DNA from: Streptomyces sp. NRRL S-350
GTDB lineage: Bacteria; Actinomycetota; Actinomycetes; Streptomycetales; Streptomycetaceae
Length of the DNA: 64,000 nt
Reading direction: 5' to 3'
Assembly (NCBI RefSeq): GCF_000719705.1
Contig: NZ_JOHO01000005.1
Location: forward strand, 124,001-188,000
A program made the translations under genes and the position numbers. Positions 38,195-49,554 of this stretch are shown piece after piece (the stretch's first letter is position 1; each line of letters opens with the position of its first letter). The notes under the pieces were generated by a model. It was not told the DNA's origin, ran no database searches, and saw only the letters and a list, made by a program, of their open reading frames with translations.

Positions 38195-40539
38195 GCCCGT
38201 CCCCTTCCCGGGCCGCGACCGGGTTCGAGCGCGGCGTCGGCCGCGGTGTACGACGCCGGCCGGTCGGCCGGCGGGGTCTGGTCGAGGAAGGCCGCCGCCG
38301 GGGCCGCCTGCGCGGCGGCCGGGTCGAGCAGCGCCGGGGCCGGCACGAGGGCCGGAGCCGCGGCCGCCTGCGCGGCGGCCGGGGCCGGGGTGCCCGCCAC
38401 CGGGCCGGCCGGGGCCGGGTCGGCGGTGTAGGAGGCCGGCTTGATGATCGCGGTGCCGTCCGGGTTGAACTTGGGCAGTTCACCCTGGGGGGCCGGCAGC
38501 AGCGCCTTGCCGTTGTCGATGTTGCCCTTGTCGTCCACGCCGTACATCGCCTGGTAGATCCGGCGGACGGCGTCGCCGGAGCCGCCGGAGCCGGTGCCGC
38601 CCTGGCTGATCGTCATGACGACGGCGTAGTCCTTGCTGTACGTGGTCAGCCAGGAGGTGGTCTGCTTGCCCTCGACCTCGGCGGTGCCGGTCTTGGCGTG
38701 CAGCGCGATCTTGTCCTGCGGCCAGCCGGCCTGCGAGAACTTCCAGGCGGCGGTACCGCTCTTGACGACGCCCTCGGTGGCCTGGTTGATGTAGCTCAGC
38801 AGCTTCTGGTCGCCGGGGAACTTGGCGTCCTCGTGCGGGGCGATCTCGCGGACGAGGTCCCCGCCCGGGCTTATCACCGCCTTGGCGATGGTCGGCCGGT
38901 AGAAGGTGCCTCCGTTGGCCAGCGCCGAGTAGATCCGGGCCATCTGGACGGGGGTGACCAGCGTGTCGCCCTGGCCGATCGCGAAGTTGACGGCGTCACC
39001 GGCGCGCATCTGGTAGCCGTCGACGCAGTTCTCCTTGGCGATCTGGTCGGAGAAGCTGGTGCCGCCCTTCTGCGCCTGCGCGCACCAGGCGTCCTTGTTG
39101 TTGTCGTAGAAGGACTGCTTCCACTGCCGGTCCGGCACCCGGCCGGTCACCTCGGACGGCAGGTCGATGCCGGTCTTGGCGCCGAGGCCGAACTCGTGGG
39201 CGGTCTTGAAGAACCAGTCGGCCGGGTCCTTCTTCGGCTTGATGCCGCCGTCCTTGAGCCACTGGTCGTTCGCCAGGCCGTAGAAGACGGTGTCGCAGGA
39301 GACTTCGAGCGCCTTCTCCAGGGTGATGGAGCCGAAGCTCTCGCTCTCGAAGTTCTTGAACTCGCGGCCGCCGATGGTCATGCTCTTCGGGCACGGGTAG
39401 GTGCCGTCCAGCGAGTAACCGGCCTGCACGGCGGCGGTGGTGGAGATGACCTTGAAGGTCGAACCGGGGGCGGACTGACCCTGTATGGCCCGGTTGAGCA
39501 GCGGGAAGTTGGACTCCTTGCTGGTCAGCGACTGGTAGTCCTTGCCGCTGATGCCGCCCACCCACAGGTTGGGGTCGTAGGTCGGCGCGCTCGCCATCGC
39601 GATGATCCGCCCGGTGTGCACGTCCATCACCACGGCGGCGCCGGAGTCGGCCTCGTAGTTGCGGTTGGTGACCTTGTCGAAGGTGTTCCGGGCGTCGTTC
39701 ATCGCCTGCACCAGGTTGTCCTCGACGACCTTCTGCACCCGGGCGTCGATGCTGGTGACCAGGTTGTCGCCGGTCTGCGGGGCGACGGCGCCGGCGGTGC
39801 CGATCACCCGGCCGAGGTTGTCCACCTCCAGCTGGGTGATGCCCGCGGTGCCGCGCAGGTCGCGGTCGTACACCGACTCCAGTCCGGCCCGGCCGATCTG
39901 GTCGGCCGGCAGGTAGCGGTCCAGTCCGCTCTTGGTGGCGGTCTTGCTGACCTCGTCGTCGGTGACCGGCGAGAGGTAGCCGAGCACCTGGGCCAGGTTG
40001 GCGCCCTCGGCGCCGGTGTAGCGGCGCACGGCGGTGGGCTGCGCGGTGACCCCGGGGAAGTCCTCGCGGCGTTCCATTATCTGCATCGCCTGCTGGGTGG
40101 TCGCCTCCTTGGTGACCGGGATCGGCTGGTAGGGCGATCCGTTCCAGCAGGGCTGCGGGGTCTTGGCGTCGCAGAGCCGGACCTTCTCCTGGACGTCCTT
40201 GGCCGGCATCCCGAGCACGTCGGCGAGCCGGGCCAGCACCGCCTTGCCGCCGTCCTTCTGCTGCATCAGCGAGGTGCGGCTGACCGAGACGACCAGCCGG
40301 GTCTCGTTGCCGGCCAGGACCCGGCCGGAGGCGTCCAGGATCTCGCCGCGGACGGCCGGCTCGACCACTTCGCGGATGTGGTTGCCGGTCGCCTTCGCGG
40401 TGTACTCCTTGGCGTTGCGGATCTGCAGGTACCACAGTCGGCCGCCGAGGGTGGCGAGCAGCGACAGCACCAGGATCTGCAGCACCACCAGACGGATCGT
40501 CACCCTCCGGGTGCGGCCGGTCTCGGGGATGTTGCTCAC
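38191..40539 (-). CDS. mrdA: Penicillin-binding protein 2
   Basis: A 782-residue class B PBP, the transpeptidase partner of RodA. One TM helix near 14-33 (IRLVVLQILVLSLLATLGG), the dimerisation domain (about 50-300; AVRGEILDASGRVLA, YLPADQIGRAGLESVYD) and the transpeptidase domain with catalytic Ser in SAPGSTFK (near 357), an SCD-like motif (SCDTVFY) and KTGTAE (near 614). The final 120 residues are a Pro/Ala-rich tail outside the membrane (PAPAAAQAAAAPALVPAPAL), unusually long. GTG start at 40539. Confidence 0.96.
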   Translation of the reverse strand: MSNIPETGRTRRVTIRLVVLQILVLSLLATLGGRLWYLQIRNAKEYTAKATGNHIREVVEPAVRGEILDASGRVLAGNETRLVVSVSRTSLMQQKDGGKAVLARLADVLGMPAKDVQEKVRLCDAKTPQPCWNGSPYQPIPVTKEATTQQAMQIMERREDFPGVTAQPTAVRRYTGAEGANLAQVLGYLSPVTDDEVSKTATKSGLDRYLPADQIGRAGLESVYDRDLRGTAGITQLEVDNLGRVIGTAGAVAPQTGDNLVTSIDARVQKVVEDNLVQAMNDARNTFDKVTNRNYEADSGAAVVMDVHTGRIIAMASAPTYDPNLWVGGISGKDYQSLTSKESNFPLLNRAIQGQSAPGSTFKVISTTAAVQAGYSLDGTYPCPKSMTIGGREFKNFESESFGSITLEKALEVSCDTVFYGLANDQWLKDGGIKPKKDPADWFFKTAHEFGLGAKTGIDLPSEVTGRVPDRQWKQSFYDNNKDAWCAQAQKGGTSFSDQIAKENCVDGYQMRAGDAVNFAIGQGDTLVTPVQMARIYSALANGGTFYRPTIAKAVISPGGDLVREIAPHEDAKFPGDQKLLSYINQATEGVVKSGTAAWKFSQAGWPQDKIALHAKTGTAEVEGKQTTSWLTTYSKDYAVVMTISQGGTGSGGSGDAVRRIYQAMYGVDDKGNIDNGKALLPAPQGELPKFNPDGTAIIKPASYTADPAPAGPVAGTPAPAAAQAAAAPALVPAPALLDPAAAQAAPAAAFLDQTPPADRPASYTAADAALEPGRGPGRGRA

Positions 40540-40591
40540 GTCTCGTGCGCTCCAGGATGCGGGGAGGTCGGGAGGTCGGGGCCGGGCCGGG

Positions 40592-41230
40592 TTACGGCCG
40601 GCGGGCGAAGCCGGGCACGCGCCGCTTCTTGAAGCCCGGGCCGGAGGAGGCCTCGCGGGTGGTGCGGTAGCGGGCCAGCGTGCCGAGGCCCGAGCCGCTC
40701 TCGTCGTCGTCGGCTGCGGCCACCGGGTCGCGCCCGAAGCGGCGGCCGAGCAGCATCACCAGCGGCACCACGAAGGGCGCCAGCAGCAGGTCGTACAGCA
40801 GGGCGCTGATCACCAGGCCGCCGAGGCCGACGTGCCGGGCCGCGGTGTCGCCGACCAGGGCGCCGACCATCGCGTAGAGCAGGGTCGAGGCGACCGCCGC
40901 GACGCCCACCACCAGCAGCGAGCCGGAGACCGACCGCTGGCGCCCGTGGTCGGAGCGCAGCAGTCCGGCGGTGTAGCCCATCAGGCAGAGCACCAGCGCG
41001 TAGCGGCCGATCGCGTGGTCGGAGGGCGGCGCGAGGTCGGCCAGCAGGCCGGCCGAGAAGCCGACCAGGCAGCCGCCGGTGGGCCCGTAGACCATGGCGA
41101 GGCCGACCACGACGAGCAGCAGTATGTCCGGGGTGGCTCCCGGGAGCTGGAGCCGGCCGAAGACGCTGACCTGGAGGATCAGGCCGAACAGGATCAGGCA
41201 GGCGGAGACGGGGATGCGGGCGAGGCGCAT
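40592..41230 (-). CDS. mreD: Rod-shape determining protein MreD
   Basis: A 212-residue integral membrane protein with about five or six TM segments (VSACLILFGLILQVSVFG, GATPDILLLVVVGLAMVYGP, GFSAGLLADLAPPSDHAIGR). The TPDILLLV and GFxxGLLxDL blocks are usual for MreD. It links MreC and the SEDS/PBP pair. It begins 3 bases after the mreC stop. The last 45 residues are basic and cytoplasmic. Confidence 0.92.
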   Translation of the reverse strand: MRLARIPVSACLILFGLILQVSVFGRLQLPGATPDILLLVVVGLAMVYGPTGGCLVGFSAGLLADLAPPSDHAIGRYALVLCLMGYTAGLLRSDHGRQRSVSGSLLVVGVAAVASTLLYAMVGALVGDTAARHVGLGGLVISALLYDLLLAPFVVPLVMLLGRRFGRDPVAAADDDESGSGLGTLARYRTTREASSGPGFKKRRVPGFARRP

Positions 41231-41233
41231 GGC

Positions 41234-42166
41234 TCAGTTCCCCCCAGTGGGCTTGGCGGGCGGGGCGGCGGACGCGGCGGCGGGGGCCTGGCCCTGGCCC
41301 GCGGCGGGGGCCGGCGGCAGGACGGCGTCGCGCGGGTCGGCGCGCGGCGGCACGACCACCACGCCGACCAGGTCCAGCCGGGTGAACTGGACGAAGGGCT
41401 CGACCAGGACGGTCTTGGTCAGCTGGCCCGCGTTGGCCTGGACCTCGAGGACCTTGCCGACCGGCACGCCGGGTACGAAGGGGCGGCCGCTCTGCGAGCC
41501 GAAGGTGACGAGCCGGTCGCCGGCCTTGACCTGGGCCTTGCCGTTGAGCAGCGAGACCTTCATCGGGCTGTCGCCGCCGCCGGAGGCGAAGCCGATCTCG
41601 CCGCTGCCCTCCAGTCGGGTGCCGGCCGAGAAGCCGGGGTCGGAGGCGAGCAGCACGGTGGCGGTGGTCGGCCCGACGGTGGTGATCCGGCCGACCAGTC
41701 CCTGGCCGTTGATCACCGTCATGTCGCGGGTGAGGCCGTCGTCGCTGCCGGCGTCGATGGTGATGGTCCAGGAGAAGCCCTGGGCCGGTCCGATCGCGAT
41801 GACCTGGGCGGCCTTGACGGTGTAGCCGCCGGCGCCGGCGGTGCGCAGCAGCTCGTCGAGTTGCTTGGTGCGCCCGGCGGCCATGTCGGAGGAGGCGAGC
41901 TTCTGCCGCAGTTCGGTGTTCTCGCGGGCGAGCTGGTCGGTGCGGCCGCTGTCGGTCGCGGTGTCCCGGAAGGCCCGGACGGTGTCGGCGACCGGGTCGA
42001 CGACGGTGGCGGCGGCGCGCTCGACCGGGCCGAGGACGCCTGCGGCGGCGTGCCGGGCCGGGCCGAGCGGGGAGTCCTCACCGCCCTTGATGTCCACGGT
42101 AATGAGCGCGAAGGCGACGGCCACCAGCAGGATGAGCAGCAGCCGGCTCTCTCGTGTGTCCCTCAC
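41234..42166 (-). CDS. mreC: Rod-shape determining protein MreC
   Basis: 310 residues with GTG start at 42166. One N-terminal TM helix (LLLILLVAVAFALITVDIK), a coiled coil (about 75-100; TDQLARENTELRQKLASSDM) and the two beta domains (VIAIGPAQGFSWTITIDAGS, GLTRDMTVINGQGLVGRI, PFVPGVPVGKVLEV). The last 45 residues are Pro/Ala-rich. MreC activates PBP2 outside the membrane. Confidence 0.95.
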   Translation of the reverse strand: MRDTRESRLLLILLVAVAFALITVDIKGGEDSPLGPARHAAAGVLGPVERAAATVVDPVADTVRAFRDTATDSGRTDQLARENTELRQKLASSDMAAGRTKQLDELLRTAGAGGYTVKAAQVIAIGPAQGFSWTITIDAGSDDGLTRDMTVINGQGLVGRITTVGPTTATVLLASDPGFSAGTRLEGSGEIGFASGGGDSPMKVSLLNGKAQVKAGDRLVTFGSQSGRPFVPGVPVGKVLEVQANAGQLTKTVLVEPFVQFTRLDLVGVVVVPPRADPRDAVLPPAPAAGQGQAPAAASAAPPAKPTGGN

Positions 42167-42257
42167 GGTGCTGGTACTGCCCCTTCGTACCTGGCGGCCG
42201 CTCGGGGCTGTGGGGCCCGGGCGGCCGCCCGTTCAGTGTCGGATGGCGTTCGTGGTG

Positions 42258-43295
<1,038 letters not shown>

Positions 43296-43604
43296 GGAGT
43301 GTGGGTGCCTTCCCGGGCTCGGAGTTCATGAGGGGTGGACGACTGCGTGCGCCCACGCTTGGGCGGAGACCAGCTGAGCTGCCTTACCGGGCCCTTGAGT
43401 CGCGTCCATCGTAGTCACGCGGCGCGGTACGGACGTCGACGTGGGGCATACCGTCCATTGTCCGGAGCGTGATCGCTTCTCCGAGGATTGGGACGCCGTG
43501 TCGGCGACCCCAGTTCCCTATTTCCCGATAAGAATGCCCCGGCCGGGCCAATGGTCCCGACCGGGGCAGGCCCTCGGTCCTTCGGGTGCGTCACCCGGTT
43601 CGGC
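43296..43604. promoter_or_regulatory. mreB upstream region with ndk terminator
   Basis: 309 bases without a gene. Near ndk, the hairpin TGCCCCGG / CCGGGGCA (43535-43568) fits the ndk terminator. The remainder should contain the mreB promoters; less GC-rich patches at 43480-43535 are candidates but no consensus pair is clear. Confidence 0.5.
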
Positions 43605-44018
43605 TCAGGCGTGCGCCGGGAAGAAGATCTTGATCTCGCGCTCGGCGGACTCCGGGGAGTCGGAGGCGTGGATCAGGTTCTCCCGGGTGATCGTCGCGTA
43701 GTCGCCGCGGATGGTGCCGGCCCCGGCCTCCAGCGGGTTGGTGGCGCCGGCCAGCATGCGGATGCCGCGCACGACCTCCTCGCCCTCGACGATCAGCGCG
43801 ATCGACGGGCCGGAGGTCATGAACTCCAGCAGCGGCTCGTAGAAGGGGCGGCCGACGTGCTCCGCGTAGTGCTGCTCCAGCGTCGCCCGGTCGAAGGTGC
43901 GCAGCTCGATGGCGGCGAAGCGCCAGCCGGCCTTGCGCTCGATGCGGCTGATGATCTCGCCGGCCAGGCCGCGGCGGACGGCGTCGGGCTTGAGCAGGAC
44001 GAGAGTGCGCTGGGACAC
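43605..44018 (-). CDS. ndk: Nucleoside diphosphate kinase
   Basis: 137 residues, normal length. It transfers phosphate between nucleoside tri- and diphosphates through a phosphohistidine. Markers: RTLVLLKPDAVRRGLAGEII, MTSGPSIALIVEGE, and the active site RENLIHASDSPESAEREI with the catalytic His. GTG start at 44018 (VSQRTLVLLKP), AGGAGAAG upstream. Confidence 0.98.
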   Translation of the reverse strand: MSQRTLVLLKPDAVRRGLAGEIISRIERKAGWRFAAIELRTFDRATLEQHYAEHVGRPFYEPLLEFMTSGPSIALIVEGEEVVRGIRMLAGATNPLEAGAGTIRGDYATITRENLIHASDSPESAEREIKIFFPAHA

Positions 44019-44135
44019 GGTGCTTCTCCTGGGGATTCGGTTCGGCAGGCAGTCGGGTCGACGGGTGGGCCGACACGCCAGAGGCTACCTTGCGTACACG
44101 GCGTGTCGGTCCGCCGGTCCGGCTCCTGGACGTGC

Positions 44136-44486
44136 CTAGACCTGCACCGCGGCGGCCGCCTCGGCGGCGCGGGCGGCCTTGAAGGCGTCCACCTTGCGGC
44201 CGTAGTGCACCGAGCACCACCACAGTCCGGCGAAGACCACGCCGAGGCCGAACATGGTGGGCAGGATGAAACCGCTGGCGATCAGGCCGATCTGCAGCGC
44301 CCAGCCGACGGGCACCGCGCCGGGCCGGTCGATCATGCCGCAGAGCGCGACGCACAGGGCCATCGCGATGCCGCTGACCGTCCAGATCTCACCGGTGGAG
44401 ACGTCCGTGAGCCGCATCGCGACCAGTGCCGCGAACATGACCAGCAGCGCCTCGCCGATCAGCGTCGAGGAGCAGAGCGTCCTCAT
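44136..44486 (-). CDS. DUF4233-like small membrane protein
   Basis: 116 residues with four TM segments (LIGEALLVMFAALVAMRL, IWTVSGIAMALCVALCG, VGWALQIGLIASGFILPTM, FGLGVVFAGLWWCSVHYG) and an Ala-rich tail. The family occurs right after folC in actinobacteria. ATG at 44486 is one base from the folC stop, so the two are coupled. Function unknown. Confidence 0.85.
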   Translation of the reverse strand: MRTLCSSTLIGEALLVMFAALVAMRLTDVSTGEIWTVSGIAMALCVALCGMIDRPGAVPVGWALQIGLIASGFILPTMFGLGVVFAGLWWCSVHYGRKVDAFKAARAAEAAAAVQV

Positions 44487-44487
44487 G

Positions 44488-45879
44488 TCACTTCCTCCCG
44501 AGCAGCAGGCGGGCCTCGCCCACCGTGATGACCGAACCGGTGACCAGCACCCCGACGCCGCCGAGGTCGCCCTCTTCCTCGGCGAGGGTGACGGCGGCGG
44601 CGATGGCGTCGTCGAGCCGGGGCTCGACCTGGACGCGGTCCTCGCCGAAGACCTCGACGGCCAGGGCGGCGAGCTCGTCGGCGTCCATCGCGCGGTGGGT
44701 GGAGTTCTGGGTGATGACGACCTCGGCCAGGATCGGCTCGAAGGCCTCCAGCACGCCGGCCACGTCCTTGTCGACGGACGTGCCGATCACGCCGACGAGC
44801 CGGGTGAAGCCGAACGACTCGGTGAGGGCGGCGACGGTGGCGCGGGCGCCGTGCGGGTTGTGCGCGGCGTCCAGGACGATCGTGGGGCTGCGGCGGACGA
44901 TCTCCAGGCGGCCCGGCGAGGAGACGCCGGAGAAGGCCTGACGGACCTTGTCGGTGTCGAGCTGCCCACCGCGGGCGCCGCCGACGCCGAAGAAGGCCTC
45001 GACCGCGGCCAGCGCCAGCGCCGCGTTGTGCGCCTGGTGCTCGCCGTGCAGCGGGATGAAGACGTCCTCGTACTCCTCGCCGCCGAGCCCGCGCAGTGTC
45101 ACCAGCTGGCCGCCGACGGCGAGTTCGCGGCGGATCACGCCGAACTCCATGCCCTCGCGGGCGACCGTGGCGTCCACCTCGACGGCCCGGCGCAGGATGG
45201 TCTGGGCGGCGTCCAGCTGCTGCTGGGCGACGACGGCGACGGCGCCGGTCTTGATGATCCCGGACTTCTCGACGGCGATCTCACCGGTGGTCCCGCCGAG
45301 CTTGTCGGTGTGGTCCAGGCCGATCGGGGTGATCACGGAGACGGCGGCGTCGATGACGTTGGTGGCGTCCCAGGAGCCGCCCATGCCGACCTCGACCACG
45401 GCGACGTCCACCGGGGCGTCGGCGAAGGCGGCGTAGGCCATGCCGGTCAGCACCTCGAAGAAGGACATCGGCACCGGCTGCGCCGCGTCGACCATCTGCA
45501 CGTAGGGCTCGATGTCCCGGTAGACCTCGACGAAGCGCTCGGGGGTGATCGGGGCGCCGTCCAGGCTGATCCGCTCGGTGACGGACTCCACGTGCGGGCT
45601 GGTGTAGCGGCCGGTGCGCAGCTCGAAGGTGTTGAGCAGCTGCTCGATCATCCGGGCGGTGGAGGTCTTGCCGTTGGTGCCGGTGATGTGGATGGAGGGG
45701 AAGGACCGCTGGGGCTGGCCCAGGATGTCCATCAGCGCCTCGACCCGGTCGAGCGAGGGCTCCAGTTTGTTCTCCGGCCAGCGCTTGGAGAGTTCCAGCT
45801 CGACGTCACGAAGGGCGTCGCCGGTGCCGCCGTCGGCGGGGCGGATGGTGTACGGATTCGGGTCGGCCTTGTCGCTCAC
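44488..45879 (-). CDS. folC: Folylpolyglutamate synthase / dihydrofolate synthase
   Basis: A 463-residue FolC of the Mur ligase fold, adding glutamate to dihydropteroate and folates. ATP loop HITGTNGKTSTARM near 63-76, TGRYTSPHVESVTERISLDG, VGMGGSWDATNVIDA, HTDKLGGTTGEIAVEKSGII and the C-terminal LDAAHNPHGARATV. GTG start at 45879. It lies downstream of valS with one unknown gene between. Confidence 0.96.
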   Translation of the reverse strand: MSDKADPNPYTIRPADGGTGDALRDVELELSKRWPENKLEPSLDRVEALMDILGQPQRSFPSIHITGTNGKTSTARMIEQLLNTFELRTGRYTSPHVESVTERISLDGAPITPERFVEVYRDIEPYVQMVDAAQPVPMSFFEVLTGMAYAAFADAPVDVAVVEVGMGGSWDATNVIDAAVSVITPIGLDHTDKLGGTTGEIAVEKSGIIKTGAVAVVAQQQLDAAQTILRRAVEVDATVAREGMEFGVIRRELAVGGQLVTLRGLGGEEYEDVFIPLHGEHQAHNAALALAAVEAFFGVGGARGGQLDTDKVRQAFSGVSSPGRLEIVRRSPTIVLDAAHNPHGARATVAALTESFGFTRLVGVIGTSVDKDVAGVLEAFEPILAEVVITQNSTHRAMDADELAALAVEVFGEDRVQVEPRLDDAIAAAVTLAEEEGDLGGVGVLVTGSVITVGEARLLLGRK

Positions 45880-46082
45880 GACCCCAGTCTACGGAGCCGG
45901 GGCCTGGCGTCCTCACAGGGTGAGGCCCGGCGTGGGGCCCGCGGTCGGCTCGGGGTCGGCCCGGGGTGGGAGCGGCCGCTTCGCCCGGGCTTGGCCGCAC
46001 TCGCCGAGCCGCCCGGTTCCGTGGATTCCGCCGGCGCCGACGGGGCGGCCGCCTCGCTGCGGCCCGCGTGGCGCCCTGGGGC

Positions 46083-46607
46083 TCAGACCCCGGCCCGGGC
46101 CTCCGGCACGTGCGCGGCGCCGCCGTGCCGACGGCGCAACTCGGCGGTGATCTCGGCCAGTTCGCCTTCGGGCAGCAGCGGCAGCATCATCGCGACGCCC
46201 TGCAGCAGGCCGCCCAGCAGGAAGGTGGTGTCGGCCGTCGAGGCGACCAGGCCCCGGACCTCGGCCACCTCGCCGGCCGCCACCGCCTCGATCAGGCGGG
46301 CGGCGTCGGCGGACTCCTCGTCCACCGCGACCGCGCCGCTGTCGGCCGGCGCGCGCCGGGCCATCGACCGCAGCACCCGGTCGCCGACCTCCGGGGCGTA
46401 CGCCTTGCGGACGGCCTCGGCGGCGATCCAGGCGAGCAGGGTGGTCACCTCGCGTTCGGCGTGCTCGGCGCAGAGCAGGTCCAGCTCGTGGTCGAACGCG
46501 AGCTGGTTGCCGTGCCGGAAGGCGAGCAGCAGCGTCGCCGCCCTGGCCTTCGCGTCCTCGACCGCCTCGGCAGGCAGTTCGTCGGCCAACTCCTCGGTCA
46601 CCACCAC
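46083..46607 (-). CDS. Conserved hypothetical protein
   Basis: A 174-residue helical protein with GTG start at 46607 (VVVTEELADELPAEAVEDAK) and GGGAGGG 6 bases upstream; a longer frame upstream is not supported by a ribosome site. It contains ATLLLAFRHGNQLAFDHELD, EREVTTLLAWIAAEAVRKAY and FLLGGLLQGVAMMLPLLPEG. No TM helix or catalytic motif stands out. Proteins of this type are found between folC and valS in related genomes, to my recollection; function unknown. Confidence 0.65.
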   Translation of the reverse strand: MVVTEELADELPAEAVEDAKARAATLLLAFRHGNQLAFDHELDLLCAEHAEREVTTLLAWIAAEAVRKAYAPEVGDRVLRSMARRAPADSGAVAVDEESADAARLIEAVAAGEVAEVRGLVASTADTTFLLGGLLQGVAMMLPLLPEGELAEITAELRRRHGGAAHVPEARAGV

Positions 46608-46850
46608 GCCATGCCCTCCCGTCCGTCGTCCAGCAGGAGCGCTCAGCACAAACGCCCGGCGGAAACGCCCATTCGGAAACTCCGTGCACACCGTACACAT
46701 CAGACCTGCAAACTTCTGCGAACGCGCGCGGGCAAGACCGGAATCAATTCGCTCGGAATAAGACCTCACCCGGTCCAGGATGAATATTCGCCGGAAGGGA
46801 GCAATGTTGCTGGGCTATTCGGTGCAACAGCGGCCGGGGCCGGCAAAAGC

Positions 46851-46889
46851 CCAGGGGCCGCACTCCGCGAAACGGAGTGCGGCCCCTGG
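46851..46889 (-). terminator. valS terminator
   Basis: 17-base perfect stem CCAGGGGCCGCACTCCG and complement with a 5-base loop, 16 bases beyond the valS stop. Confidence 0.8.
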
Positions 46890-46904
46890 CCGGTACTGCC
46901 GGGC

Positions 46905-49541
46905 TCAGCCCTGCGGCAGCCCCGCGAGCTGGGCGGTGATCCGGGCGATGTCGGCCTCGGCGGCCTCCTGGCGAACCTTGATCTTCGCGACCACCTCGTC
47001 CGGCGCCTTGGCCAGGAAGGCCTCGTTGCCGAGCTTGGCCGTGGTCTGGGCCTTCTCCTTCTCGGCGGCCGCGAGGTCCTTGGCGAGGCGCTTGCGCTCC
47101 GCCGCGACGTCGATGGTGCCGGAGAGGTCCAGCGAGACGGTGGCGCCCGCGACCGGCAGCGAGGCCGTGGCCGCGAAACCCTCCTCGGGAACGGTCAGCC
47201 GCAGCAGCGAACGGATCGCGTCCTCGTGGACGGCCAGCACGGTGCCGTCCAGCTCCAGCCGGGCCGGGACGCGCTGGCCCGACTTGAGGCCCTGGGCGGT
47301 GGCGAACCGGCGGACCTCGGTGACCACCTGCTGGAGCGTGGCGATCTCCGCCTCGGCCTCGGCGTCGCGGTACCCGCTGTCCTGCGGCCAGTCGGCGATG
47401 ACCAGCGACTCGGCGCCGGTCAGCGTGGTCCACAGGGTCTCGGTGACGAACGGCACGATCGGGTGCAGCAGGCGCAGCGTGACGTCCAGGACCTCGCCGA
47501 GCACCCGGCGCGTGGCGTCGGCCTGCGGGCCGCCCTTGGCCAGGGTGGTCTTCGAGAGCTCGACGTACCAGTCGAAGACCTCGTCCCACGCGAAGTGGAA
47601 GAGCGCCTCGGACAGCTTCGAGAACTGGTAGTCCTCGTACAGGCCGTCGACCTCGGCCACCGTGCTGTTGAGCCGCGACAGGATCCAGCGGTCGGCCGCG
47701 GTCAGCTCCTCCGGCGCGGGCAGCGGGCCCTCGACGGTGGCGCCGTTCATCAGGGCGAAGCGGGTGGCGTTCCAGATCTTGTTGGCGAAGTTGCGGGCCG
47801 CCTGGACCCAGTCCTCGCCGATCGGCACGTCGACGCCGGGGTTGGCGCCGCGCGCCAGCGTGAAGCGCAGCGCATCGGAGCCGTACTTGTCCATCCAGTC
47901 CAGCGGGTTGACCACGTTGCCGAAGGACTTCGACATCTTCTTGCCGTTCTGGTCACGGACCATGCCGTGCAGCGCGATCGTGTGGAACGGCGGGGTGCCG
48001 TCCATCGCGTAGAGGCCGAACATCATCATCCGGGCGACCCAGAAGAACAGGATGTCGTAGCCGGTGACCAGCACGGAGTTCGGGTAGAACTTCGCGAGGC
48101 TCTCGGTCTGCTCCGGCCAGCCGAGCGTGGAGAACGGCCACAGGCCGGAGGAGAACCAGGTGTCCAGGACGTCGGTGTCCTGGTGCCAGCCCTCACCGGC
48201 GGGCGGCTGCTGGTCGGGGCCGACGCAGACGACCTCGCCGTTCGGGCCGTACCAGACCGGGATGCGGTGGCCCCACCACAGCTGGCGCGAGATGCACCAG
48301 TCGTGCAGGTTGTCGACCCAGTCGAAGTACCGCTTCTCCATCTCCTGCGGGTGGATCTTGACCTTGCCGTCGCGGACCGCGTCACCGGCGGCCTTGGCGA
48401 GCGGGCCGACCTTGACCCACCACTGCATGGACAGCCGCGGCTCGATGGTGGTCTTGCAGCGCGAGCAGTGGCCCACCGAGTGGACGTACGGGCGCTTCTC
48501 GGCGACGATCCGGCCCTCGGCGCGCAGCGCGGCGACGATCGCCGAGCGGGCCTCCAACCGGTCCAGGCCGAGGAAGGGGCCGTGCACGGTGATGACGGCG
48601 TGCTCGTCCATGACGGCGATGTTCGGCAGGTCGTGCCGCTGGCCGATCTCGAAGTCGTTCGGGTCGTGCGCGGGCGTCACCTTGACGGCGCCGGTGCCGA
48701 ACTCCGGGTCGACGTGGGTGTCGGCGACGACGGGGATCCGACGGCCGGTCAGCGGCAGCTCGATCTCGGTGCCGACCAGGTGCTTGTAGCGCTCGTCCTC
48801 CGGGTGGACGGCGACGGCGGTGTCACCCAGCATCGTCTCGGCGCGCGTGGTGGCGACGACGATGGAGTTCTCGCCCTCGCCGTAGCGGATGGAGACGAGC
48901 TCGCCGTCGTCGTCCTGGTACTCCACCTCGATGTCCGAGATGGCGGTCAGGCAGCGCGGGCACCAGTTGATGATGCGCTCGGCGCGGTAGATCAGCTCGT
49001 CGTCGAAGAGCTTCTTGAAGATGGTCTGGACGGCCTGCGACAGGCCCTCGTCCATGGTGAAGCGCTCGCGGGACCAGTCCACGCCGTCGCCCAGGCGCCG
49101 CATCTGGCCGGAGATCTGGCCGCCGGACTCCGCCTTCCACTTCCAGACCCGCTCGATGAACGCCTCGCGGCCCAGGTCGTGGCGGGACTTGCCCTCCTTG
49201 GCGAGCTCGCGCTCGACCACGTTCTGGGTGGCGATGCCGGCGTGGTCCATGCCGGGCTGCCACAGAGCCTCGTAGCCCTGCATGCGCTTGCGGCGGACCA
49301 GGGCGTCGATCAGCGTGTGCTCGAAGGCGTGGCCCAGGTGCAGGCTGCCGGTGACGTTCGGCGGGGGGATGACGATCGTGTACGGGGGCTTGTCGCTCTT
49401 CGCATCCGCCGTGAAGTACCCGCGCTCCACCCAGCGCTCGTACAGCTCGCCCTCTACGTCCGCGGGGGTGTAGGTCGTCGGGAGGGTCGCTGCTTCGTCC
49501 CCGGTGGTGCTCACGGGGCGCTGGTTCGTCGAGTCGGTCAC
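46905..49541 (-). CDS. valS: Valyl-tRNA synthetase
   Basis: An 878-residue class I synthetase. HIGH motif is HLGH in [17 protein letters not shown] (near residue 60), the editing (CP1) domain lies about 195-400, [10 protein letters not shown] gives KMSKS, and a C-terminal coiled coil ([20 protein letters not shown]) completes the ValRS. GTG start at 49541 ([10 protein letters not shown]); no ribosome site precedes it, but a TAAACT -10-like box lies 7 bases before, so a leaderless mRNA is likely. Confidence 0.97.
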   Translation of the reverse strand: MTDSTNQRPVSTTGDEAATLPTTYTPADVEGELYERWVERGYFTADAKSDKPPYTIVIPPPNVTGSLHLGHAFEHTLIDALVRRKRMQGYEALWQPGMDHAGIATQNVVERELAKEGKSRHDLGREAFIERVWKWKAESGGQISGQMRRLGDGVDWSRERFTMDEGLSQAVQTIFKKLFDDELIYRAERIINWCPRCLTAISDIEVEYQDDDGELVSIRYGEGENSIVVATTRAETMLGDTAVAVHPEDERYKHLVGTEIELPLTGRRIPVVADTHVDPEFGTGAVKVTPAHDPNDFEIGQRHDLPNIAVMDEHAVITVHGPFLGLDRLEARSAIVAALRAEGRIVAEKRPYVHSVGHCSRCKTTIEPRLSMQWWVKVGPLAKAAGDAVRDGKVKIHPQEMEKRYFDWVDNLHDWCISRQLWWGHRIPVWYGPNGEVVCVGPDQQPPAGEGWHQDTDVLDTWFSSGLWPFSTLGWPEQTESLAKFYPNSVLVTGYDILFFWVARMMMFGLYAMDGTPPFHTIALHGMVRDQNGKKMSKSFGNVVNPLDWMDKYGSDALRFTLARGANPGVDVPIGEDWVQAARNFANKIWNATRFALMNGATVEGPLPAPEELTAADRWILSRLNSTVAEVDGLYEDYQFSKLSEALFHFAWDEVFDWYVELSKTTLAKGGPQADATRRVLGEVLDVTLRLLHPIVPFVTETLWTTLTGAESLVIADWPQDSGYRDAEAEAEIATLQQVVTEVRRFATAQGLKSGQRVPARLELDGTVLAVHEDAIRSLLRLTVPEEGFAATASLPVAGATVSLDLSGTIDVAAERKRLAKDLAAAEKEKAQTTAKLGNEAFLAKAPDEVVAKIKVRQEAAEADIARITAQLAGLPQG

Positions 49542-49548
49542 GACGCAC

Positions 49549-49554
49549 AGTTTA
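49549..49554 (-). promoter_or_regulatory. Putative -10 box for a leaderless valS transcript
   Basis: TAAACT on the minus strand, 7 bases from the GTG start, and no Shine-Dalgarno sequence in between. A matching -35 is not obvious. Confidence 0.4.
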
